Below are positions 1-8,574 of a stretch of DNA of 42,960 bases, piece by piece. Position 1 is the stretch's first letter, and every line of letters starts with the position of its first letter. The notes beneath the pieces were generated by a model. The model ran no database searches and was not told where the DNA came from. It saw only the letters and a list, made by a program, of their open reading frames with translations. Source of the DNA: Clostridiales bacterium. GTDB taxonomy: Bacteria > Bacillota > Clostridia > Saccharofermentanales > Saccharofermentanaceae. The stretch spans positions 1-42,960 of the forward strand of contig JAFWQF010000050.1 in NCBI GenBank assembly GCA_017509205.1, written 5' to 3'. Made by a program: the position numbers and the translations under genes.

Positions 1-26
1 ATCAGCGGTTAACGAAGGAGGCAAAA

Positions 27-998
27 ATGCCTATCAGAATATCAGACAATCTTCCGGCGAGGCATACCCTCGAACAGGAGCGAATATTTGTTATGGAGGA
101 GAACCGCGCTCTGTCTCAGGACATCAGAGCGTTAAAGCTTGTTATCCTCAATCTCATGCCTGACAAGATCACGACGGAGACACAGCTCTTAAGAGCGCTT
201 TCCAACACTCCGATCCAGATCGATATTGAGCTTCTCTGCATGGCTTCGCATCAGTCGACCCATACGAGCGCAGCTCATCTTACCAAGTATTACGAGACAT
301 TCGACAAGATCAAGGACCAGTATTTCGACGGCATGATCATCACGGGCGCGCCAGTCGAAAAGCTTCCTTTTGAAAAGGTCGACTATTGGGAAGAGCTCTG
401 CCAGATAATGGAATGGAGCAAGACACACGTTTATTCCACACTTCATCTCTGCTGGGGTGCTTTCGCAGGACTCTACTACCATTACGGAGTCCCGAAGTAT
501 GTTCTCAAGAAGAAGGTCTTCGGTGTTTTCGAGCATTCGATGACATACAGCAGACCCGTAAAGCTCTTCAGGGGATTTGATGACGTTTTCTATGTTCCTC
601 ATTCCCGTTACACGGAGATCAGAAGGGAAGACATCGTAAAACATAAGGACCTGAGGATCCTTTCAGAGTCAGAAGAGTGCGGCATCTATGCCGTTTCCGA
701 TCTGCACGGCCGCCAGATATTCATCACGGGCCATTCGGAATACGACAGGGATACTCTCGACAGGGAATACAAGAGAGACCACGGCGCAGGCATCAACACC
801 GCGCTGCCGGTCAACTATTACACGGATGACGATCCGGCGAAGGGTCCGCTCCTCAGATGGAGGTCCTCCGCAACTCTCATGTACACGAACTGGCTCAACT
901 ACTATGTATATCAGGAGACGCCGTTTGACATCGGCCTGATCAGCAGCATTAAGAACGAAGATCTGGTACCCGGAAGGGATGAGGAGAAGCATGAGTGA
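27..998 (+). CDS. metA: Homoserine O-acyltransferase, MetA family (probably acetyl-CoA specific)
   Basis: This enzyme acylates the hydroxyl of L-homoserine in the first committed step of methionine synthesis, in the cytoplasm. The 323-residue protein has the usual MetA length and is collinear with the family. The nucleophile Cys142 sits in LCWGA, and the His-x-Glu pair is H236/E238 in TGHSEYD. In this family residue 111 is known to decide the acyl donor: Glu gives acetyl-CoA use, Gly (as in E. coli) gives succinyl-CoA use. Here residue 111 is Glu (GAPVEKL), so I infer homoserine O-acetyltransferase activity. The start has a strong GAAGGAGG site 7 bases upstream. The stop overlaps the start of nnrD in an ATGAGTGA arrangement, which suggests translational coupling. 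Identity is firm; the donor assignment rests on one residue. Confidence 0.95.
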   Translation: MPIRISDNLPARHTLEQERIFVMEENRALSQDIRALKLVILNLMPDKITTETQLLRALSNTPIQIDIELLCMASHQSTHTSAAHLTKYYETFDKIKDQYFDGMIITGAPVEKLPFEKVDYWEELCQIMEWSKTHVYSTLHLCWGAFAGLYYHYGVPKYVLKKKVFGVFEHSMTYSRPVKLFRGFDDVFYVPHSRYTEIRREDIVKHKDLRILSESEECGIYAVSDLHGRQIFITGHSEYDRDTLDREYKRDHGAGINTALPVNYYTDDDPAKGPLLRWRSSATLMYTNWLNYYVYQETPFDIGLISSIKNEDLVPGRDEEKHE

Positions 999-1881
999 TA
1001 CTGATGTCACGTTACTCACGGACGAACTGATCCGCAGTATGGCGCCCGAGCGTCCTTCTTCAGGACACAAGGGAACATTCGGAACATGTCTTGTCACCGC
1101 AGGCTCGGAATACATGACGGGTGCCGCGGTGCTTGCCTGCGGGGCAGCGCTGAGATCCGGCTGCGGTCTTGTGCGCGTCTTTTCGGAAGGAAGGACACTT
1201 AATGCAATCAGTTCCGTTCATCCGTGTGCGCTTCAGTCATTAAGAGACGGAATGCCTACGGGCGTTCTCAGGACTGCGGGCCGCCTTCTCGAAAGTGCGG
1301 ATTCGGTCCTTATCGGTCCCGGCATACCGGCTGACGACCTCAATATCCGTCCGCTTCTCGAGCTTTTCATCAGGGAAGCGAAGAATCTCGTTTTGGACGC
1401 TGGAGCCATAAGCGCTGCCGCACATGACAAGGAACATATCCTTCCTCTGTTAAGACACAGGGAAGTTCCCGCGATCCTTACGCCGCATCCGGGCGAGTTC
1501 GCCAGGATAGCAGCGGGCGTTGAGGGAATCGGACCTGAAGATTCCTCCGTACAGGCGGCAGTAAAGCTTGCCAAGAAGCTCAAGAGCGTAATAGTCCTCA
1601 AGAACAGCAGGACTGTAATCGCGGTTCCGGGCGGCAGGGTCTATATGAACGATGCCGAGAACAGCGGCCTTGCAAAGGGCGGTTCCGGCGATGTCCTCGC
1701 TGGACTCGCGGCCGGTTTCCTTGCTCAGGGAATCGCTCCCGAAGAGGCTGCATGCGCAGCAGTCAAGATCCACTCCGATGCGGGTCTTACGGCTGCTGAG
1801 GAATACACGGCGAGGGCAATGCTTCCTTCCGACATTGAGGATTTTCTGCCGGAAGCCTTCATAAAAAACGGCTGGAGCTGA
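991..1881 (+). CDS. nnrD: ADP-dependent NAD(P)H-hydrate dehydratase (stand-alone YjeF C-terminal domain)
   Basis: This is a metabolite-repair enzyme that dehydrates S-NAD(P)HX back to NAD(P)H using ADP. The 296-residue protein is only the ribokinase-like dehydratase domain. Family motifs visible are SSGHKGTFG near the N-terminus, [11 protein letters not shown] in the middle and [13 protein letters not shown] toward the C-terminus. The epimerase domain that is often fused at the N-terminus is absent and is not seen elsewhere in the window. I chose the ATG at 991 over the in-frame ATG at 979 because GAGGAG at 981-986 lies 4 bases before it, whereas 979 has no ribosome binding site. It sits between metA (8-base overlap) and alr (5-base gap), so an operon is likely. 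Confidence 0.9.
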   Translation: MSDTDVTLLTDELIRSMAPERPSSGHKGTFGTCLVTAGSEYMTGAAVLACGAALRSGCGLVRVFSEGRTLNAISSVHPCALQSLRDGMPTGVLRTAGRLLESADSVLIGPGIPADDLNIRPLLELFIREAKNLVLDAGAISAAAHDKEHILPLLRHREVPAILTPHPGEFARIAAGVEGIGPEDSSVQAAVKLAKKLKSVIVLKNSRTVIAVPGGRVYMNDAENSGLAKGGSGDVLAGLAAGFLAQGIAPEEAACAAVKIHSDAGLTAAEEYTARAMLPSDIEDFLPEAFIKNGWS

Positions 1882-1886
1882 TTATC

Positions 1887-3044
1887 ATGGAAACGTTTGA
1901 GACAGATCTGAGATCCGATTACTATGACCGTTCCTGCGTTGAGATAGATCTTGACGCGCTCAGGCATAATTTCGGCGAGATCAGGAAGATGACTTCTCCC
2001 GAAGCGGGAATACTTGCCGTAGTCAAGGCTGATGCTTACGGACACGGCGCTTATGAGACTGCGAAGACACTCCTTGAGTGCGGCGCGGCAGGGCTTTGTC
2101 TTGCGACGATCGACGAGGCCGTCGATTTAAGGCGCCGCGGAATAGAAGCTCCCATGATGACCCTTGGTTTCACGGACAGAAGCCGTTATGCCGATGCTGT
2201 CAAATACGGGATCGAACAGGCCGTTTATTCATATGAGATCGCCAAAGCACTGTCAGACGAGGCTACCGCACAGGGCAGACAGATAAAGGTCCACGTCAAG
2301 CTCGATACCGGCATGGGAAGGATCGGGTTTAAGACCGACGGATCTGACACTGAAGAGATAAAGAGAAGCTTAAGCCTCCCGGGAATCGTTCCGTACGGCG
2401 TTTTCTCGCATTTTGCGGCTGCCGATACCGATGACGATGCATACACGATGCAGCAATACGAGGCTTTCATGAGGCAGATCAAAGAACTCGAGGACGAGGG
2501 AATCGTTTTCGAGAAGAAGCATATATGCAACAGCGCGGGCATCATGAGATTCCCTCAGATGCACCTGGACCTGGTAAGGGCAGGAATAATCCTTTACGGA
2601 CTGCTGCCGCCCGGATGTCCCGAGCCGCCTGTCAAACCTGACCTCATCCCCGTGATGACATGGTATGCAAAGGTCATTCACGTTAAGAAGATACCTGCCG
2701 GAGCCACGGTAAGTTACGGCAGACATTTCACGGCAGAGCGCGAGACCGAGGTCGCAACAGTCGGCATCGGATACGCAGACGGCCTTTCAAGGCGTCTTTC
2801 CAACGGGTTCGAACTTGTCATAGACGGAGAGAAGTGCCCTATCATAGGAAACGTGTGCATGGATATGTGCATGGTTGATACAACTGATATGAAGGTCAGG
2901 CCCAAGGTAGGAGACAAAGTCATTGTCTTCGGAAGGGAAAGACTCGCAGATGACCTTGCCGACAGGATCGGCACGATCAATTATGAGATCACCTGTGTCG
3001 TCGGAAAGCGGGTCAGGCGTCTTTACACGGGAAGGAACGGCTGA
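1887..3044 (+). CDS. alr: Alanine racemase
   Basis: A PLP-dependent enzyme interconverting L- and D-alanine, which supplies D-Ala for peptidoglycan and possibly for teichoic acid D-alanylation. At 385 residues it has normal family length. The PLP-binding lysine is K47 in VVKADAYGHG. The second catalytic residue, Tyr, is Y277 in VSYGRH. The MCMDMCMVD stretch near residue 330 matches the conserved dimer and active-site segment. The fold is an N-terminal TIM barrel followed by a C-terminal beta domain. Its TGA shares an A with the ATG of the next gene, so translation of the YidC-LtaS-like fusion is probably coupled to alr. That ties the fusion to cell-envelope work. Confidence 0.95.
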   Translation: METFETDLRSDYYDRSCVEIDLDALRHNFGEIRKMTSPEAGILAVVKADAYGHGAYETAKTLLECGAAGLCLATIDEAVDLRRRGIEAPMMTLGFTDRSRYADAVKYGIEQAVYSYEIAKALSDEATAQGRQIKVHVKLDTGMGRIGFKTDGSDTEEIKRSLSLPGIVPYGVFSHFAAADTDDDAYTMQQYEAFMRQIKELEDEGIVFEKKHICNSAGIMRFPQMHLDLVRAGIILYGLLPPGCPEPPVKPDLIPVMTWYAKVIHVKKIPAGATVSYGRHFTAERETEVATVGIGYADGLSRRLSNGFELVIDGEKCPIIGNVCMDMCMVDTTDMKVRPKVGDKVIVFGRERLADDLADRIGTINYEITCVVGKRVRRLYTGRNG

Positions 3045-5662
3045 TGACGTTCCTGGCGGCGCTTTACACTCTGATAATCTATCCGATCGAGCTCCTTTTT
3101 GAGATTGTCTTCTCGATCATATTCAAGCAGTCAGGCAACGCCGTCATTTCGATAATAATCCTGAGCCTTGTCTTCAATCTGGTCGTTCTCCCGCTCTACA
3201 GGCGCGCGGACAGCATCCAGGAGGAGGCCCGCGAAAAGGAGATCAGGCTGGCTCCCGTCATCAAACACATCAAGGAGTCATTCAAGGGCGACGAGCGCTT
3301 CATGATCCTTCAGACATACTACAGGCAGAATGATTACAGCCCCGCAAACGTTCTGAAGAGCTCGGTGTCACTGCTCCTTCAGATACCGTTCTTCATTGCG
3401 GCATACAGGATGCTCTCAGGATGCACCTTCCTTACAGGCGCGGCCGCAGGTCCGGTAAAAGACTTAAGCGCTCCAGATGGACTGCTGGTCATCGGAGGAC
3501 TCGCCATCAACGTTCTGCCCATCCTGATGACTCTCATAAACATCATCTCCGGTGTGATATACGGCAGGGGACTTCCGCTCAAGTCAAAGATGCAGATGTA
3601 TCTGATCGCGGCAGTATTCCTTGTATTTCTCTATAATTCTCCGTCAGGCCTCGTTTTCTACTGGACGCTCAACAATGTCTTTTCGCTCGGAAAGAACATC
3701 GTGATCGCGGTTTTACGCGGAAAGAAGGCGAAAGTTGCAGATGAGAAGAAGACTGCCGGGAAGCCTGACAGTGCCGATGCAAAGCGCGCAAACATCCTTT
3801 TCGCGGCATCAGCTTCTTTCCTCGCTGTGTTCACGGGACTATTCATTCCCTCAAACGTTCTTTCAGCCTCACCTCAGGAGTTCATGAACAGATACACGAT
3901 GAGCGATCCGGCTCTTTATCTGTTCTATCCGGTCCTTACGGGCATAGGGCTCTTCGTTCTCTGGTGCGGGCTTTTCTATTATCTGGCATCGCCCAAAGGA
4001 AAGATCTTAATGAGCAGGGTCATGTTCGTTCTCTGCTCGGGCGCACTGCTCAACAATGCTTTGTACAGCAATCATTTCGGAGACATGGTCGAGACGCTGC
4101 AGTATCTGTACGGAGCGACCTTCGATACCGAAAGCAAGATATGGGATGCGGTTTTCCTTCTGATGGCAGCATGTGTCTGTGTCCTGCTCATAAAGTTCAC
4201 CAAGCCGCTTCCCGCGATCCTGGCAGGCTGCGGAGCCGTGGCCCTGATCATGGTATCTTTCACGAACATTGCCAAGATTAACGAACAGTATAAGCTGGCA
4301 CTTAACGGTTATTCCGCGGAAGCAGCCACGTTCAGCCTTTCAAAAGAAGGGAACAACGTTGTTGTCATCATGCTCGACCGTGCGATAGGTTCGCTGGTCC
4401 CGTACATCATGAATGAACAGCCGCAGCTCAAGGAAAGCTTTGACGGATTCACATGGTACAGGAACTCACTTTCCTACGGAATGAGCACGAATTTCGCTTC
4501 TCCGGCGCTTTACGGCGGATACGATTACACCCCCGAAAAGATAAACGAGAGAAGCAGTGAATCTTTGGCAGACAAGCAGAATGAGGCCCTCAAGGTAATG
4601 CCTTCGGTGTTTGCAGGCGAAGGCTGGGACTGCACTTTCATCAATCCCACGTACGCAGGTTACAGCTGGATCCCGGACCTTACCGTTTTCAAGGATTTCA
4701 AGGGGCTTAAAGCTTACAATACCGGTTACCACTATCTTCCCAATCTGGAAGAAAAGTGTACTAACCTTGAGGCAGTGCTGCGCCGCAACCTTTTCTGCTA
4801 CAGCCTGTTCAAATCTTCGCCCGTGGTTATCCAGCCTTATCTCTATGACAAAGGAAGATACAACACGACCGGTTCTCTCACCGGCGAGGCAAGCTCCTCG
4901 TTCCAGATAGTCGACGGAAGCTCGCGTGCTCTGGGGCACCATCTGAGCTTTGAGGCCGAGTACTATGCGTTGAGATCGATGGATAAGATGACGAAGATCA
5001 CGGATTCGGGCAACAGCCTGGTCATCTTCGCAAACAAGTCCACTCATGACATGGCCATGCTTTCCGAGCCTGAATATGAGCCGAAGTATTACATAGACAA
5101 CACCGAGTATGACAGGACGCACACGGAAAGGTTCACGGTTGACGGGAAGACGCTCAAGATGGATGACTTCTCGCATTACATGTTCTACGAGATGGACATG
5201 TCGGCTTTCATGTCGATCGGCAAGTGGCTCGATTATCTGAAAGAGCAGGGAGTATACGATAACACCAGGATAATAATCGTGTCTGATCACGCTTACTGCT
5301 CAAACCAGTACGACGAGCTGATCTTCAACAACGATGACATGCAGTTTGATGCGCAGGCATATATCCCGCTCCTTATGGTCAAGGATTTCGGAAGTCACGG
5401 ATGGCAGGTCTCGGATGAGTTCATGACGAACGCCGACACGCCGGCAATCGCAACGAACGGCCTGATAAAGAATGCCGTGAATCCTTTCAGCGGAAGCGCG
5501 CTTAATGCTCCCGAGAAAAAGAAAGGCCCCCAGAAGGTTATCTTCTCGGGGACCTGGGATGTCTTGAAAAACGGCACCAACACTTTCGATAAAGCCCAGT
5601 GGTACTCAGTCAAAGACAATGTCTGGGACCGTTCTAACTGGAAGTACGAAGGCGTAGGCTGA
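3044..5662 (+). CDS. Fusion of a YidC/Oxa1-like domain with an LtaS-like alkaline-phosphatase-superfamily domain
   Basis: An 872-residue membrane protein with two recognisable halves. Residues 1-235 align throughout with the YidC/Oxa1 core: the LQIPFFIAAYRML segment matches YidC LIQMPIFLALYYML, and NSPSGLVFYWTLNN matches FPSGLVLYYIVSN. The hydrophilic-groove Arg of insertases is replaced by Asn45 (LVFNLVVLPL). A Lys-rich linker (about 225-248) leads to five hydrophobic helices (about 249-425) and an extracytoplasmic domain (about 430-860) laid out like LtaS or OpgB phosphoglycerol transferases. Likely metal ligands are D445 (IMLDRA) and D748-H749 (VSDHA). T482 in GMSTNF is a plausible nucleophile, but that is uncertain. 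By analogy it may transfer or hydrolyse a phospho- or sulfo-group on an envelope polymer. It overlaps alr by one base. It is not the general insertase as far as I can judge. Confidence 0.8.
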   Translation: MTFLAALYTLIIYPIELLFEIVFSIIFKQSGNAVISIIILSLVFNLVVLPLYRRADSIQEEAREKEIRLAPVIKHIKESFKGDERFMILQTYYRQNDYSPANVLKSSVSLLLQIPFFIAAYRMLSGCTFLTGAAAGPVKDLSAPDGLLVIGGLAINVLPILMTLINIISGVIYGRGLPLKSKMQMYLIAAVFLVFLYNSPSGLVFYWTLNNVFSLGKNIVIAVLRGKKAKVADEKKTAGKPDSADAKRANILFAASASFLAVFTGLFIPSNVLSASPQEFMNRYTMSDPALYLFYPVLTGIGLFVLWCGLFYYLASPKGKILMSRVMFVLCSGALLNNALYSNHFGDMVETLQYLYGATFDTESKIWDAVFLLMAACVCVLLIKFTKPLPAILAGCGAVALIMVSFTNIAKINEQYKLALNGYSAEAATFSLSKEGNNVVVIMLDRAIGSLVPYIMNEQPQLKESFDGFTWYRNSLSYGMSTNFASPALYGGYDYTPEKINERSSESLADKQNEALKVMPSVFAGEGWDCTFINPTYAGYSWIPDLTVFKDFKGLKAYNTGYHYLPNLEEKCTNLEAVLRRNLFCYSLFKSSPVVIQPYLYDKGRYNTTGSLTGEASSSFQIVDGSSRALGHHLSFEAEYYALRSMDKMTKITDSGNSLVIFANKSTHDMAMLSEPEYEPKYYIDNTEYDRTHTERFTVDGKTLKMDDFSHYMFYEMDMSAFMSIGKWLDYLKEQGVYDNTRIIIVSDHAYCSNQYDELIFNNDDMQFDAQAYIPLLMVKDFGSHGWQVSDEFMTNADTPAIATNGLIKNAVNPFSGSALNAPEKKKGPQKVIFSGTWDVLKNGTNTFDKAQWYSVKDNVWDRSNWKYEGVG

Positions 5663-5677
5663 GCTTAGCCCTTCTCG

Positions 5678-6409
5678 TCATACGTCATCCTCCGTATCGC
5701 CGGATCTCCGACCTTTCTTTTCGCGGTTTCCGCCGTCACGGTCATTTTTCCTGCTTCCGGTATTTTTGCCTTTTCCGTCTTTGTCACCGCGTTCCTTGCG
5801 GTCACTGCCGTCATTTCCGTCTTTTCCGGAAGGCTTTGACCTTGAGCTCAGGTTCTTGACCGTCAGCGAAGAAGGGGTACCGTCATCACCGAGAGTAATT
5901 ACGACGACATCTCCTGTCTTGATCTCGCTGACCGTGTCAGGCGTGTCATCATCGTCTTTCTCGAGAGTGATCTCCTTGAGGCCCGAAAGATCGTATTCAG
6001 CGGTCTTGCTGGTTCCTTTGAACGTGTAACCGCGCGAACCGCCGCCGGGGAAGTTTCCTTTTTCGCCGTCCGGTTTGGTCCAGTCGCTCGGGATCTCCTT
6101 GTCACCGTCAGGGCGTTCTTTTCTGTCGGGACGCTTCTTGTCACCGGAATCATTTCCGCCGTTGCCGCCAGATTTGCATCCGCCGGACGAACGGGCTACG
6201 AGCTCGCCGAGCTCGATCTTGATCTTTGTTCCGTCGATGGAAGCTACCTTGCCTGTAACCGTATTGGCGGACTGCGGATCAGCGGGTGCCCCGACTGAAG
6301 TCTCCGCAGGGGCATCTGTCTGTCCCGGGATCTTGGGTGCCTTGCAGCCTGCAAGGGAACATCCGATGGCGGCAGCTGCCAGTATAGCGATCATTCTTTT
6401 ATATTTCAT
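5678..6409 (-). CDS. Low-complexity lipoprotein of unknown function
   Basis: A 243-residue predicted lipoprotein. It has a basic N-terminus, a hydrophobic stretch and the lipobox SLAGC (Cys22), so it should be lipid-anchored on the outer face of the membrane. A short beta-type segment (GKVASIDGTKIKIELGEL) and a second one (EIKTGDVVVITLGDDG) flank a Gly/Lys/Asp/Pro-rich, probably disordered stretch. The last 60 residues are an extremely charged Lys/Arg/Asp/Gly tail. The two structured pieces resemble the 'GTVTSIDGxxIxIEL' proteins found in many Clostridia, which have no assigned function. It converges with the YidC-LtaS-like gene, 15 bases stop to stop, with no clear terminator between. The ribosome binding site is AAGGAG (complement of 6420-6425), about 10 bases before the start. 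Confidence 0.75.
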   Translation of the reverse strand: MKYKRMIAILAAAAIGCSLAGCKAPKIPGQTDAPAETSVGAPADPQSANTVTGKVASIDGTKIKIELGELVARSSGGCKSGGNGGNDSGDKKRPDRKERPDGDKEIPSDWTKPDGEKGNFPGGGSRGYTFKGTSKTAEYDLSGLKEITLEKDDDDTPDTVSEIKTGDVVVITLGDDGTPSSLTVKNLSSRSKPSGKDGNDGSDRKERGDKDGKGKNTGSRKNDRDGGNREKKGRRSGDTEDDV

Positions 6410-6440
6410 AATAAGTCTTCTCCTTTTGTGAAGATTATCT

Positions 6441-6456
6441 TCCGGCGGTTGCCGGA
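6441..6456 (-). promoter_or_regulatory. Small hairpin in the leader of the lipoprotein gene
   Basis: A perfect inverted repeat, TCCGGC-GGTT-GCCGGA, with a 6-bp stem and 4-base loop, lies about 32 bases upstream of the lipoprotein start. On the minus strand it would form in the 5' untranslated RNA if transcription starts beyond it. No T-run follows on either strand, so a terminator is unlikely. Its function is unknown. Confidence 0.35.
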
Positions 6457-6494
6457 ATGTTGAGCTTATTATGAAAGTGTCAGTTAAAACGAAC

Positions 6495-6522
6495 TTTAAA
6501 AAGCCGAAAATACTGCTATAAT
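6495..6522 (+). promoter_or_regulatory. Predicted sigma-A promoter of the secY operon, extended -10
   Basis: TTTAAA (6495-6500), a 16-base spacer and TGC-TATAAT (6514-6522), about 43 bases before the secY ATG. The perfect -10 with an upstream TG makes this a strong candidate. The same TGC-TATAAT form recurs in front of rpmJ and, with one change, in front of the 9703 gene. Confidence 0.7.
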
Positions 6523-6564
6523 ATCAACGCTGCTATTATGCGCGTTTGAAGGAGAGTTAATTTA

Positions 6565-7875
6565 ATGAGTACTTTTACGGATAGCTATAAGGTTCCCGAG
6601 CTCAGAAAGAAGATGTGGTTCACCTTTCTGATCCTGTCGGTCCTTGCCCTGCTTTCACTCGTTCCCGTTCCGGGTATCGATCATGCCGGTGCTTCTGCAG
6701 CGGTATTGAAATGGGGAGATACAGGAGCGCTTTTGGACGTTATGTCATTCAAGGCGCTTGGCAATGTCGCGATCACAAGCTTAGGCCTCTATCCGTTCCT
6801 CATAGCATCGATCTTAATGCAGATCTTAACGATCGCCATTCCGAAGCTCCGCAACATCGCTCAGGCCGGTGACGCCGGAACAAAGATTATCCAGAAGTAC
6901 ACAAGGATCGCAGCTGTTGCAGCTGACGTTCTTTTCGCTGTCCTTTACTGCCTCGGAATGAGAAATCACGTCTGGACATCACTCAATTACTGGGTATCCA
7001 TCTGTCTCGCAGGCCTCTGCCTTGCAGCAGGCGCTGCATTCTTCGGCTGGTGCGTTGAACTCATCAACAATAAAGGCATCGGAAGCGGCCTGGTCATCGT
7101 AATTCTGGCCTGTATCCTCCGTGCCGTTCCCGGAAACTTCAAGGACCTTTACGTAAAGGTTTCAGGTCTCGGAGTTCCCGCAGCTGCCGGCATTACTGCT
7201 GCAGCAGCGATTGTCACGCTCGTTCTTTTCGTATTCGTAATCTGGTTTAACCTCGGCGGCAAGAAGCTTCACATCCTGTTCTCCAAGAGAACTGTCGGAA
7301 TGAAGCAGTACGGCATGCAGAACCAGACAATCCCTCTCAGAGTAGCTCAGGCAGGCATCATGCCCATCGTTTACTCCGTTGCGATCATGCTGCTTCCTGC
7401 AGTCATCATCTGCATGGTAATGCCTGAAGACACAACGAACATCTTCCTTTTGGGAATCGTCAACTACAAGCGCAGCGTTTCGTTCTACATTCTCTATGTA
7501 TTCTTCGTAGCTACGTTTGCATATCTTTTCTCGACCATTCAGTTCAACCCGATCGAGATGTCCAACCAGATCAAGCAGAACGCAGGTTACATTCAGGGTC
7601 TGCGTCCCGGCAAGCCGACAGCTCAGTATCTTGTTACGCTTTGCCGCAACCTTAACCTTGCGGATGCGGCTTTCCTGATCGCAGTCAGCGTTGTCCCGAT
7701 GCTCCTGGATCTCATTCCCGCACTGAGCGGCATCTATTCCGCCGGAATCGTATGCCTCATGCTTGGCGGCGGACTGATCGAGCTCAAGCTGTACATGGAA
7801 AATGCGATCTTAGCCGAAGAAGAGAAGGCAAAGGCCGCAAGCAAAGACAAAAAGAAGAATAAGTACGCTAAATAA
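6565..7875 (+). CDS. secY: Protein translocase subunit SecY
   Basis: The central channel of the Sec translocon in the cytoplasmic membrane, normally partnered by SecE and SecG and driven by SecA or the ribosome. The 436-residue protein has about ten hydrophobic helices. Family landmarks are LVPVPGID after helix 1, ASILMQILTIAIPKL in helix 2, IPLRVAQAGIMPIVY before helix 7, and the cytoplasmic loop YIQGLRPGKPT that contacts ribosome and SecA. The C-terminus is Lys-rich. An AAGGAG site lies about 10 bases before the ATG, and an extended -10 promoter precedes it. secY here is not preceded by rplO (L15), its usual neighbour, but by the divergent lipoprotein gene, so the spc operon is broken just before secY. 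adk follows after 33 bases. Confidence 0.95.
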   Translation: MSTFTDSYKVPELRKKMWFTFLILSVLALLSLVPVPGIDHAGASAAVLKWGDTGALLDVMSFKALGNVAITSLGLYPFLIASILMQILTIAIPKLRNIAQAGDAGTKIIQKYTRIAAVAADVLFAVLYCLGMRNHVWTSLNYWVSICLAGLCLAAGAAFFGWCVELINNKGIGSGLVIVILACILRAVPGNFKDLYVKVSGLGVPAAAGITAAAAIVTLVLFVFVIWFNLGGKKLHILFSKRTVGMKQYGMQNQTIPLRVAQAGIMPIVYSVAIMLLPAVIICMVMPEDTTNIFLLGIVNYKRSVSFYILYVFFVATFAYLFSTIQFNPIEMSNQIKQNAGYIQGLRPGKPTAQYLVTLCRNLNLADAAFLIAVSVVPMLLDLIPALSGIYSAGIVCLMLGGGLIELKLYMENAILAEEEKAKAASKDKKKNKYAK

Positions 7876-7908
7876 GCTTAACAGCATAAAAGATAGGAGG
7901 AAGAAATT

Positions 7909-8562
7909 ATGAATCTTATCATCATGGGAGCGCCCGGTTCGGGCAAGGGCACATCAGCCACAGTCATCAGGGAGAAGTACGGCCTCGACCACATCTCAAC
8001 AGGTGACCTTTTCAGATACAACATCAAGGAAAACACACCTCTGGGAATCGAGGCAAAGTCTTACATCGACAAAGGCGCGCTCGTTCCCGATGACGTTACA
8101 ATCAGAATGGTAGAAGACCGCCTTAAGAATCTTAAGAGCGACAAGGGCTTCATTCTTGACGGTTTCCCGAGAACCATCGCACAGGCTGAGGCACTCGACA
8201 AGATCCTCGAATCACTCGGTTCAAAGATCGATGCAGTCATGTATGTTGTTACCGATGACGATGTCATCATCGACAGAGTCACGACAAGACGTGTCTGCGA
8301 GAAGTGCGGCGCAAGCTTCAACGTCAAGTACATGCCTTCAAAGGTTGAGGGCGTATGCGATGTCTGCGGCGGCAAGACGATCCAGAGATCTGACGATAAT
8401 CCTGAGACTGTTCAGTCCAGGCTTGATACATACAGAAAGAACACGGCTCCTCTCATCGATTTCTACGCTGCACGCGGTCTGATCGTTGAAGGAAACAACA
8501 ATGTCAGCTCCGATACCTGCATCAAGGAGATCGAAGACGGACTTAAGAAGCTCGGACTTTAA
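7909..8562 (+). CDS. adk: Adenylate kinase, zinc-binding type
   Basis: Catalyses AMP + ATP = 2 ADP in the cytoplasm. The 217-residue protein is the long bacterial form. The P-loop is GAPGSGKGT (residues 7-15); the Ser at the position more often Ala is a mild variation. The AMP-binding part includes STGDLFR and GFPRT. The LID contains four cysteines C130, C133, C150 and C153 in a C-x2-C...C-x2-C arrangement, the structural zinc site typical of Gram-positive adenylate kinases. AGGAGG precedes the ATG. It lies between secY and map as in most bacteria, with 12 bases to map. Confidence 0.97.
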   Translation: MNLIIMGAPGSGKGTSATVIREKYGLDHISTGDLFRYNIKENTPLGIEAKSYIDKGALVPDDVTIRMVEDRLKNLKSDKGFILDGFPRTIAQAEALDKILESLGSKIDAVMYVVTDDDVIIDRVTTRRVCEKCGASFNVKYMPSKVEGVCDVCGGKTIQRSDDNPETVQSRLDTYRKNTAPLIDFYAARGLIVEGNNNVSSDTCIKEIEDGLKKLGL

Positions 8563-8574
8563 TTCAGGAGAATT

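Noticed and set aside
979..990. Earlier ATG for nnrD
   Set aside because: It has no ribosome binding site, and the GAGGAG that serves the ATG at 991 would fall inside the gene.
4466..5290. Long open frame of 274 codons on the minus strand inside the YidC-LtaS-like gene
   Set aside because: It lies wholly within a well-supported gene on the other strand, has no ribosome binding site or recognisable domain, and its composition is that of a complementary-strand shadow.
5678..6409. Collagen-like or surface-repeat protein
   Set aside because: Glycine is frequent but there is no Gly-x-y periodicity and no regular repeat unit.
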